Positions 55,284 through 62,806 of a DNA stretch of 64,000 bases are shown here, in pieces. Below the pieces are notes generated by a model. That model saw only the letters and a program-made list of their open reading frames with translations. It ran no database searches and was not told the DNA's origin. The position numbers and the translations under genes are program-made. How positions within the stretch are numbered: position 1 is the first letter of the stretch; every line of letters starts with the position of its first letter. The DNA is from Pseudoalteromonas rhizosphaerae (GTDB taxonomy: Bacteria > Pseudomonadota > Gammaproteobacteria > Enterobacterales > Alteromonadaceae). The stretch spans positions 1-64,000 of the forward strand of contig NZ_CABVLM010000014.1 in assembly GCF_902498845.1 (NCBI RefSeq). The letters are read 5' to 3'.

Positions 55284-57533
55284 TTATAACAGTGCCATTC
55301 CACCGCTGAGATTATACACGTCAGTAAAGCCAAGCTGAGATAAGTTAGTTGCCGCTTGTTTTGAACGATTACCACTGCGACAAAGTAAAATATATTTACC
55401 CTGTGGGTTCAATTGCCTGTCCACTAATGCATTTGCCATTCTACTTAGCGGAATATTCATCACTCGCGCAGGGCTAACTGCAAACAACTGAGGAATATTG
55501 TTTGCCCCATGTTCATATGGTTCACGGGTATCAATTAAATAGACATCGCTTGCAGTTAACATATCTTTTGCTTGCACGGCGTTCAGTTCGTAAGCTCTAC
55601 TGTATTTTAAACTGTCAGCATAACCACACAAAGTTGCAAATTTACATAAATTGTCTTCATCGCTGCGCTGCTTGTTGTTAGCAAATTCAGTATCACTTAG
55701 TTCATTGTTCAATAATGCATGCAATAACGGCGTTTGCTGCTGTTGAACTTGCCAATTAATAGCAAAACATTGCTGGTAGTCATGACCAGAACAAATAACT
55801 GTCGACTCTGCTAAGCATGTTGATAGTTGACGTAATGAGTGTGCCATAGCTAACGCATCCCCACCGTCAATTGCAGTATTACCAAGCCCAGCAGGCAGCA
55901 GCAAATCACCGCAAAAGCAAAATAGCACTTGTTGAGAGTTGTTACACCGCAATAAATAACTAACACTATCTTGGCTGTGCCCGGGTGTTGCTAAACGCTC
56001 AATGGTGCATTCAGGTAATGCAATACTCGTTTGCTGCACTGGCCACCCTAATTCATGCTCGTCATGCAAACTGAATTTTAAGGCCTGAGCCAACAATGTA
56101 GTCGCACAGCATCGCTCTTGATGGGCATGTGTGTCTAAAATGGCTGCTACCGCTAAATTTTGTGTGTGTACTATTTTTTCAAGCCGCGGGATAAGCTCAA
56201 TAATTGGGTCAATGATCACTGCTTGTTTATCTTGACTGACATACAACCAACAACACGCACCTTGATGTCTAAATTGTGTTAACCCTAATGCACACGCTTC
56301 TTGCTGTGGTGATGACGAATCTGAAACCACCAAACAATTAGCTTGTAATATTGGTTTAAGTGAACGAATACGCGCACAGGCAGTGGTTATTTCAGCCTGT
56401 GTTGTCGCCGGTCCAAATGATAAACGTATTGCATTTTCACTACGCCAATCACTCACGCCCATGGCATCTAACACAAAACTACGATTTGCGCCAGAGCTAC
56501 AGGCTGAGCCACCACTGATACGAATACCTGCCGCATCGAACAAATCCATCACTTCTTTACTACTGAGTTCATCAACAGCAAAATTTAACGTTGTTGGTAC
56601 TGACAATGCAAAAGTATGATTAAAGGTTATATTACCAAAGGTATCCACTAAAGCCTGATGTAATTGTTCACGATAGCCGTTTAACACATCGATTGATTTA
56701 AACGTATCGTTTGTTTTATCCAGCAATAAACAAAACAGTTTGTTAAGACCTGCGATGCCTGGCAGGTTTTCAGTACCGGAGCGCATGCCACTTTCTTGAC
56801 CACCACCGGCAATAAATGGCGTATAGGCACTGCCTTGACGAATATACAACACGCCTATACCTTTCGGTGCGTAAAGTTTATGGCCTGAAAATGGCGCGTA
56901 GTCAATCGTTGTATCACTAAGGGCTAATGCGGTTTTCCCTAGCGCTTGTACGCAATCCACCATCCACGCAACTTCCGTGTTATGTGCTCGTATTACCTTT
57001 TCAATCGCTTTTAAATCTTGATAAACACCGGTTTCATTGTTAACTGCCATGGTACAAATCATCAGTGCATCACCAGCGTGTTGAGCAATAAAATCTAAAT
57101 CTAAAAGGCCATCACTCGATACCGGGATCGCAAGCACGGTTGCGTTTATACCCAATACGGCATTCCAATGTATTAATGTATTAGGTACTGCTTTATGTTC
57201 AGTCGCGCCATACAGTAATACTGGCTTTGGTTTAGCATGCTCTTTAGCTGCTATGAGCGTAGACACGACAGCTGTTTGAATTCCTTCGGTAGCCCCAGAA
57301 GTGAATAAAATATCCCCCTGCTGTGCACCTATCACATCACGGGCTTTTTGACGTGTTTGCTCTAATAAGTGTTTAGCTTGAATACCGGTAATGTGTGAAG
57401 AAGAAGGGTTACCAAAGCAGATTTGCATAGTATGCGAAACAACCTCTGCAATACAAGGTAGCACCGGTGTTGTTGCGTTTGCATCAAGGTAAATTTGTGA
57501 CGATGAGTCAGTAGGTAATATTAAATCAGACAT
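55284..57533 (-). CDS. Cysteine desulfurase / metallo-beta-lactamase / rhodanese triple fusion
   Basis: A 749-residue fusion. Residues 1-400 are a PLP-dependent cysteine desulfurase: PLP Lys219 (SGHKLYAPKG) and active Cys345 (GGSACSSGAN). Residues about 415-600 form a metallo-beta-lactamase fold resembling ETHE1-type persulfide dioxygenases. The first motif is altered (THAHQERC instead of THxHxDH), but His469, His519 (TPGHS) and Asp543 (FCGD) are kept, the three positions that ligate the single iron in human ETHE1. Residues about 655-749 are a rhodanese with active-site Cys718 in CRSGNRS. This would allow persulfide made by the first domain to be oxidised or transferred by the others. I chose ATG 57533; ATG 57548 is possible. 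Confidence 0.85.
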   Translation of the reverse strand: MSDLILPTDSSSQIYLDANATTPVLPCIAEVVSHTMQICFGNPSSSHITGIQAKHLLEQTRQKARDVIGAQQGDILFTSGATEGIQTAVVSTLIAAKEHAKPKPVLLYGATEHKAVPNTLIHWNAVLGINATVLAIPVSSDGLLDLDFIAQHAGDALMICTMAVNNETGVYQDLKAIEKVIRAHNTEVAWMVDCVQALGKTALALSDTTIDYAPFSGHKLYAPKGIGVLYIRQGSAYTPFIAGGGQESGMRSGTENLPGIAGLNKLFCLLLDKTNDTFKSIDVLNGYREQLHQALVDTFGNITFNHTFALSVPTTLNFAVDELSSKEVMDLFDAAGIRISGGSACSSGANRSFVLDAMGVSDWRSENAIRLSFGPATTQAEITTACARIRSLKPILQANCLVVSDSSSPQQEACALGLTQFRHQGACCWLYVSQDKQAVIIDPIIELIPRLEKIVHTQNLAVAAILDTHAHQERCCATTLLAQALKFSLHDEHELGWPVQQTSIALPECTIERLATPGHSQDSVSYLLRCNNSQQVLFCFCGDLLLPAGLGNTAIDGGDALAMAHSLRQLSTCLAESTVICSGHDYQQCFAINWQVQQQQTPLLHALLNNELSDTEFANNKQRSDEDNLCKFATLCGYADSLKYSRAYELNAVQAKDMLTASDVYLIDTREPYEHGANNIPQLFAVSPARVMNIPLSRMANALVDRQLNPQGKYILLCRSGNRSKQAATNLSQLGFTDVYNLSGGMALL

Positions 57534-57658
57534 TAAAAAACGCACCATATTACTAAAAGATATATCTTATAACCCATTCTACATAAAATTAATGGGTCGC
57601 GTAAGAATCAATTAGTCTCTCAAGTGCGTTTTCTATACCATTTGATACTATACCCAAA

Positions 57659-57687
57659 ATACCTAAATCTTCAGGTGATTTAGGTAT
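57659..57687 (-). terminator. Hairpin after perM
   Basis: ATACCTAAATC / GATTTAGGTAT (11-bp stem, 7-nt loop) about 25 nt past the perM stop, followed on the minus strand by TTTTGG. A probable terminator separating perM from the fusion gene. Confidence 0.65.
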
Positions 57688-57711
57688 AAAGCTAATTAAA
57701 CAAAGTTCGTG

Positions 57712-58785
57712 TTAGCTATGCTCAATCAGTTGTTCTTCTTGTTTCGTTGACCAAGCATTGAGTAAGGCTTTTACCAATGACGCTAGTGGAATTGCAAAAA
57801 ACACGCCCCAAAAACCCCATAAGCCACCAAAAAACAGTACCGCAACAATAATAAATACCGGGTTCAGATCAACCGCTTCAGAAAATAGTAACGGCACCAG
57901 CACATTACCATCTAATGCTTGAATAATGCCGTAGATGATCAGTATGGTCCAAAACTGGGTTTCTAAACCAAATTGAAATAATGCCACGGCCGCAACCGGT
58001 ATGGTAACAAGTGCCGCACCCACAAAAGGGATCAATACTGATAAACCCACTAATACGCCCAATAGCGCTGCATAACGTAAATCAAAAATAGTGAACGCGA
58101 TAAACGATACTGAGCCTACAATCAAAATTTCAAACACCTTACCACGAATATAATTCATGATCTGTTGGTTCATTTCGTGCCATACCTGCAAGATTAAGCG
58201 TCTTTGTTTTGGAACGAGTTTTTCTGCACTTCTGATCAACTCCAGCTTATCTTTGAGCATAAAGAATACCAGTAATGGTACTAAAATAAGATAGATCAAC
58301 CACGCCACTACATCTTTTAATGATGTCAACGAGACCGATAATAATACTTGGCCAAACTCAATTGCTTTGGCTTCAACGCTGCTGACCACTGATTGTACTT
58401 GCTCTGCATTAATTAAACTGGGGTATTGCTCAGGCAAGTGTAGTAAAAAAGATTTTCCCTGCTCTATCATGTGCGGGCTTTCTTGCACTAAATTACTAGC
58501 TTGCTGCCACAGTATTGGGCCCATGCCGATCACTAAGGTCAGCATCAACCCTGAAAAAATCAACATCACTATAATAGTGGCAGTAAAGCGATGTAAGCCA
58601 AAACGCTCTAAATGCGCAACCGGCCAATCAAGCAGATAAGCAATCACTAAAGCAATCAGCACAGGTACAATAAGTGCACCAAAGAAATAAAACATCGCCA
58701 TTAAAGCGAGTAATAAAAACAATAAGGTCACTGAATGCGGATCTGAAAACTTCCTTTCGTACCACATTTTTACATATTCAAACAC
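57712..58785 (-). CDS. perM: PerM / AI-2E-family permease
   Basis: A 357-residue inner-membrane protein with several hydrophobic segments, including two N-terminal ones (about 18-50 and 65-90) and four near the C-terminus. The family includes E. coli PerM/YdiK and TqsA (AI-2 export). The GTG start at 58785 overlaps the TusA-like stop by 8 nt, so the two are translationally coupled. PerM next to BepA is a common gammaproteobacterial order. The substrate is not known. Confidence 0.82.
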   Translation of the reverse strand: MFEYVKMWYERKFSDPHSVTLLFLLLALMAMFYFFGALIVPVLIALVIAYLLDWPVAHLERFGLHRFTATIIVMLIFSGLMLTLVIGMGPILWQQASNLVQESPHMIEQGKSFLLHLPEQYPSLINAEQVQSVVSSVEAKAIEFGQVLLSVSLTSLKDVVAWLIYLILVPLLVFFMLKDKLELIRSAEKLVPKQRRLILQVWHEMNQQIMNYIRGKVFEILIVGSVSFIAFTIFDLRYAALLGVLVGLSVLIPFVGAALVTIPVAAVALFQFGLETQFWTILIIYGIIQALDGNVLVPLLFSEAVDLNPVFIIVAVLFFGGLWGFWGVFFAIPLASLVKALLNAWSTKQEEQLIEHS

Positions 58786-58996
58786 GATTTAGCTCCACGA
58801 TTAACAATCCACGTTGTTGCTCTAATTTGTACTGATAATGATTTTTTTGCAAAAAGCGCTCCATATCTTTGGTAGATTGGTCTGCCAAAAGTGTAAATCT
58901 TATCGATTGCGCCGCAGCTAAAGCTTGGCGCAAAGCCAACTTAAACTGGATAAATTGCTGCGGGCATTTAAATCCGCGCAAGTCTTGCTCTAGCAT
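58778..58996 (-). CDS. TusA/SirA-like sulfur-carrier protein
   Basis: A 72-residue protein with the ferredoxin-like TusA fold signature DLRGFKCPQQF; Cys (residue 12) and Pro are kept, but the second Pro of the CPxP motif is Gln. Start ATG at 58996, a TTG two codons earlier is less likely. Members relay persulfide sulfur from cysteine desulfurases. The fusion gene with desulfurase and rhodanese domains lies 1.2 kb away on the same strand. It overlaps perM, with which it is probably co-expressed. Confidence 0.75.
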   Translation of the reverse strand: MLEQDLRGFKCPQQFIQFKLALRQALAAAQSIRFTLLADQSTKDMERFLQKNHYQYKLEQQRGLLIVELNRV

Positions 58997-59129
58997 AACC
59001 AATTATCTACCCTATAAAAATGAATAATACGGTCTTTATCAGTACTATTAATAACAAATGTAACTTTTTCTTAAAACACGCATCGCAATAGTTTATCCTT
59101 GTAGCATAGTTTGTAGTAAGGATAAGTTA

Positions 59130-59795
59130 ATGTCTGGCACGCATAATAAAGCGCAACTACCCAGTAATCCAACTCTTAAAGAAATTAACTGGTATAAAAA
59201 ACAAATAAATTGGGGTGAACTCCCACCCTTCTATCACCTTGTCGCCTCTTCAGTGAGCGAGTCGGAGGGGATATTAGAACACGGTTTTGATAATGCCGTG
59301 AAAAAAATAATTGATAGGCGCAATTGGAATCTCGATTTACTAGGAGGTCATGAAGACACTCTTGGGGAGATCCACTGTGAAAATAAGCCAAGAATTGCGT
59401 TGCATCAAGTGTTCACCGACCGAGGCTTTGAATTATGGGCACAACCCTACGCAAAAGACGTTACAATAGATAAATACGTTAAAGATAACCGCTTTATGGA
59501 GTTTAACGAGTGGGATCCAGTGTCAATGAAAAGTTTGATCCGGATTAACCAATTACATAAGTTTATTGGTTTTTACTTTGAACGTGGTGACAAAGCAGAT
59601 AAGGCGCTTATTCTCCATGCACACAAGGTAGTACATAAAATCATTAGTTTTTTACAGCGAGAATTGAACGTTGTAAAGCTAGATGGGGTCACAATCAAAG
59701 AATTGTATCAATTGTGCGAACGAGATAGCAGAGCATGCAGTGACGAAATCGACATTGCTAAACTCATGCTAGGTGAAAACCATAACAAGGAATAA
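59130..59795 (+). CDS. Protein of unknown family
   Basis: A 221-residue soluble protein that I do not recognise. AAGGA lies 7 nt before the ATG (good site), and codon pattern looks real. There is no signal peptide or membrane segment. It is mostly charged; visible features are WYKKQINWGELPPFYHL near the start and a helix-rich C-terminal half (HKVVHKIISFLQRELNV). It lies between the divergent TusA-like gene and bepA. The bepA ATG lies 1 nt past its stop, so they may be co-transcribed. Most relatives of this region in other species lack a gene here as far as I recall, so it may be an insertion. Confidence 0.6.
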   Translation: MSGTHNKAQLPSNPTLKEINWYKKQINWGELPPFYHLVASSVSESEGILEHGFDNAVKKIIDRRNWNLDLLGGHEDTLGEIHCENKPRIALHQVFTDRGFELWAQPYAKDVTIDKYVKDNRFMEFNEWDPVSMKSLIRINQLHKFIGFYFERGDKADKALILHAHKVVHKIISFLQRELNVVKLDGVTIKELYQLCERDSRACSDEIDIAKLMLGENHNKE

Positions 59796-59796
59796 A

Positions 59797-61257
59797 ATGC
59801 AGCTTAAATCAGCCTTTATTACATTATTCAGTACACTTTTAACATTTAGTGTGCTGGTAAGTGAGCCATTAAAGGCACAAACCAATTTTACATTGCCCGA
59901 TCTTGGTACTTCAGCATTACAAGCTTTGCCGCTTGAAAAAGAACAAGCTATCGGGAAGGTGATGATGATGCAAATTCGTGGCTCATCACCGGTTGTTAAT
60001 GATCCTGTGCTTGATGAATATTTAACGACAATTGGCCGCAAGCTAGTTGCCAATGCCAATGATGTACGCTTTCCGTTTTCATTTTTTTGGATCAATAATC
60101 CGGAAATCAACGCATTTGCTTTTTATGGTGGCCATGTAGGAGTTCACACCGGTTTAATTGCACAATCCGATAACGAAAGTCAGTTTGCCTCAGTACTTGG
60201 TCACGAAATTGCCCACGTTACTCAGCGCCACCTTGCACGTCGCATGCAACAACAACAAGATAACAGCGCACTCACTATCGCCGGTATGATTGCCGGTATT
60301 TTAGCAACCGTCGTGTCTCCTGATGCCGGTATCGCGATTATCTCAGCGAGTCAAACACAAAGCGCATTTAGTCAACTCACTCATAGCCGCTCAGCTGAGC
60401 AAGAAGCCGACCGCATTGGTATGCAAACACTCAATAATGCAGGATTTGATCCTTACGCATCCAGTGAATTCTTAACTAAACTTGCTGCGCAAATTCGTTA
60501 TAAATACAAACCACCAGCCTTTTTGCTGACTCACCCATTACCTGAGAGCCGCGTGTCTGATGTGCGCTTACGTGCACAGCAATTTGAAAAACGTCAACTT
60601 CCGGATAGCTTAGAATTTAACCTTGCCAAAAGCCGCGTAATTGCTCGCTATCACCAAAAACCTGAAGCGGCTGAAAATTTCTTTAGAAAGCTCATACGTG
60701 AAAACAGCTTTTATAATAAAACAGCGCTTAATTATGGTTTGGGTATTAGTTTATTGGATCAAAAAAAGCTCGACGAAGCGGCGCCAATTTTAGACGAACT
60801 TTTAAAGTCTGATCCTAAAAATTTATTCTATATTGATACGCATACTGATCTACTGATAGCACAAAAAAAAGCCGCCGAGGCAGTAAAGTTTTTAGCCGCG
60901 TTGCATGAAAACCGTCCTAACAATCAAGTTATTACCTTAAACTATGCCAATGCTGCACTTGAAGCTGAGCAATACGATGTTGCAGTGCAAATATTAAAAT
61001 CATTTTTACTCGAAAAGCCTGAACATAATTTAGGCATGCAACTTCTTGCAGATGCCTATAAAAAGCAAGATAACTTAGCCGCTTATCATGAAGCAAATGC
61101 CGACGTTCTTGCACAATACGGCGCCTACTTAAAAGCCGCTGACGAAGTACAAAAAGCACTCAACTTTGTAGAACCACAAGAGCTAATTAAACAACAACGT
61201 CTCAAAGCATTGTTAACGCAATACAGACAAATGCAAAAAGAGCTCGCAAGGCTTTAA
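59797..61257 (+). CDS. bepA: Periplasmic M48 metalloprotease/chaperone BepA
   Basis: A 486-residue protein. Signal peptide (about 1-27), M48 peptidase domain with HEIAH zinc motif (136-140) in ASVLGHEIAHVTQRH and the third ligand Glu in SRSAEQEADRIGM, then TPR repeats (about 290-470). BepA assists LptD assembly and degrades misassembled outer-membrane proteins. Start ATG 59797, with AAGGA at good spacing; the longer frame to 59773 is unlikely. Given four large receptors nearby, an outer-membrane quality role is apt but context only. Confidence 0.92.
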   Translation: MQLKSAFITLFSTLLTFSVLVSEPLKAQTNFTLPDLGTSALQALPLEKEQAIGKVMMMQIRGSSPVVNDPVLDEYLTTIGRKLVANANDVRFPFSFFWINNPEINAFAFYGGHVGVHTGLIAQSDNESQFASVLGHEIAHVTQRHLARRMQQQQDNSALTIAGMIAGILATVVSPDAGIAIISASQTQSAFSQLTHSRSAEQEADRIGMQTLNNAGFDPYASSEFLTKLAAQIRYKYKPPAFLLTHPLPESRVSDVRLRAQQFEKRQLPDSLEFNLAKSRVIARYHQKPEAAENFFRKLIRENSFYNKTALNYGLGISLLDQKKLDEAAPILDELLKSDPKNLFYIDTHTDLLIAQKKAAEAVKFLAALHENRPNNQVITLNYANAALEAEQYDVAVQILKSFLLEKPEHNLGMQLLADAYKKQDNLAAYHEANADVLAQYGAYLKAADEVQKALNFVEPQELIKQQRLKALLTQYRQMQKELARL

Positions 61258-61311
61258 GTCTGGTGCTGCTTGCCCTAAAATAGCCTTACTTTATCTAATT
61301 GGATTGTTACT

Positions 61312-61659
61312 ATGTCTGTTACTATTTTTCATAATCCACGTTGTTCAAAATCGCGTGAAACATTAGCTCTACTTGAGCAAAAATCGATTCAGCCAGAGAT
61401 AATCGAATACTTAAAAACCCCACTGAATCATCAGCAAATCAGCATCTTAGTTAAACAGCTAGGGTTTTCTTCAGTACGTGAACTAATGCGTACTAAAGAA
61501 GATATTTACAAAGAGTTAGACCTTAAAAATGAGCATGATGAAAACGTACTCATTACAGCCATGGTTAGCAATCCAAAATTAATTGAGCGCCCTATTGTGG
61601 TAAATAACAATAAAGCCGCACTGGGTCGCCCACCAGAAAACGTACTAAGCGTACTTTAA
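61312..61659 (+). CDS. ArsC/YfgD-family reductase
   Basis: A 115-residue thioredoxin-fold protein with the ArsC motif HNPRCSKSRETLALL (active Cys near 11) and TPLNHQQI. It is the YfgD branch of arsenate-reductase-like proteins; conservative annotation is arsenate reductase (glutaredoxin) family, with true function unproven. It opens the operon with the WrbA-like and DUF2069 genes (start of next gene overlaps its stop as TAATG). Confidence 0.85.
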   Translation: MSVTIFHNPRCSKSRETLALLEQKSIQPEIIEYLKTPLNHQQISILVKQLGFSSVRELMRTKEDIYKELDLKNEHDENVLITAMVSNPKLIERPIVVNNNKAALGRPPENVLSVL

Positions 61660-62213
61660 TGAGCGTCACTATTGTTGTGTTGTATCATTCAAGTCACGGC
61701 TCTGTTGCAGCCATGGCACATGAAATTGCAGAGTCGATTGAATGCCAAGGCGGTACTGCACTGCTAAGAACCTTTGTAGCTAGAGAACCTCACGATATTG
61801 TGATCAGCAAAGATGACTTAATCCAGTGTGATGGGTTAGCATTTGGCACCCCTACTCGCTTTGGTATGATGGCCTCACAAGCCAAAGCTTTTTGGGAAAC
61901 CACCAGCGACTTATGGTTAAAAGGGCAATTAATAGATAAACCAGCCTGTGTATTCTCATCATCAAGTAGCATGCATGGTGGCAATGAAGCAACGTTGCTT
62001 AATTTGTCACTGCCGTTATTACACCACGGTATGCTGTTAATGGGTGTGCCGTATGAAGTACCTGAGTTACTTGCCACACAAACCGGTGGCACTCCCTATG
62101 GTGCAAGCCATGTTGCTGGTGCACAAAATAGCGCGCAATTAAGTAAAGACGAAATTAAAATTTGCCAAAGCGTTGGCCAACGCTTAGTTAAAATCACGAG
62201 AAAATTACAATGA
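61659..62213 (+). CDS. WrbA-like NAD(P)H:quinone oxidoreductase (flavodoxin fold)
   Basis: A 184-residue flavodoxin-like enzyme. FMN phosphate-binding SSHGSVAAMAHEI near residue 10, GTPTRFGMMASQAKAFWETTSDLW near 65 and the HGGNEATLLNLSLPLLHHGMLLMGVPY stretch characteristic of WrbA. It reduces quinones by two electrons. It sits between the ArsC-like and DUF2069 genes with overlapping ends, indicating an operon. Confidence 0.85.
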   Translation: MSVTIVVLYHSSHGSVAAMAHEIAESIECQGGTALLRTFVAREPHDIVISKDDLIQCDGLAFGTPTRFGMMASQAKAFWETTSDLWLKGQLIDKPACVFSSSSSMHGGNEATLLNLSLPLLHHGMLLMGVPYEVPELLATQTGGTPYGASHVAGAQNSAQLSKDEIKICQSVGQRLVKITRKLQ

Positions 62214-62674
62214 CATCGCACAGCGATTTAAACCCACAACTCACACCGAAAAAGGCTATTACTATCCGTTTTCAACGTATTGCAATAATTGGCTATATTG
62301 GCTTGTTACTGCTGATGCCACTTTGGTTGTTTTTATTAGAGCCTAGAGAAGGTCATAGCAATGGATTTATTTTTGTTGTGTATATTTTACCGCTTTTACT
62401 GCCGCTAAAAGGCATCATTCAAGATAAACCTTATACGTATGCATGGGCAAACTTTATTGTTATGTTTTATTTTATTCACGGTTTTACCCTACTGTGGGTC
62501 GCACAAGAACAACTAATATGGGTCGTTTTAGAGCTGCTGTTCGCCAGTATGATGTTTATTGGCTGTACTTATTATGCACGTCACCGCGGTCAAGAGCTGG
62601 GGCTAAAAATTCAAAAACTAAAAGATGAGTTAGCAACAGAAAAAGCGGCTCATGAATTTAATAAAAAAGACTAA
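62210..62674 (+). CDS. DUF2069 membrane protein
   Basis: A 154-residue protein with four hydrophobic segments (about 26-45, 55-72, 78-100, 105-122) and a charged coiled C-terminus (LKIQKLKDELATEKAAHEF). Matches the uncharacterised DUF2069 family, usually next to WrbA-like genes in gammaproteobacteria. Start overlaps the WrbA-like stop by 4 nt (ATGA). Confidence 0.8.
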   Translation: MTSHSDLNPQLTPKKAITIRFQRIAIIGYIGLLLLMPLWLFLLEPREGHSNGFIFVVYILPLLLPLKGIIQDKPYTYAWANFIVMFYFIHGFTLLWVAQEQLIWVVLELLFASMMFIGCTYYARHRGQELGLKIQKLKDELATEKAAHEFNKKD

Positions 62675-62679
62675 AGTTA

Positions 62680-62751
62680 ATATCAATCGACTTAAATATT
62701 TAACTATTCTAGCGAGCTAAATGGTCAGTAACTTAACACGATTGGTATAAC
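62680..62751. repeat. Intergenic repeat, copy 2
   Basis: Nearly identical to 49485-49558 (shared stretches ACTTAAATATTTAAC, ATTCTAGCGA and ATGGTCAGTAACTTAACACG), ending GATTGGTATAAC. It lies directly after the DUF2069 stop and before a terminator. Confidence 0.75.
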
Positions 62752-62755
62752 AACT

Positions 62756-62784
62756 AAAAAACGCGCTTAATTAGCGCGTTTTTT
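62756..62784. terminator. Bidirectional terminator
   Basis: AAAAAACGCGCT / AGCGCGTTTTTT around a 5-nt loop with T-runs on both strands. It ends the arsC-wrbA-DUF2069 operon and the convergent ankyrin gene. Confidence 0.9.
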
Positions 62785-62806
62785 GTCTACGGTACATGCA
62801 AGAAGC

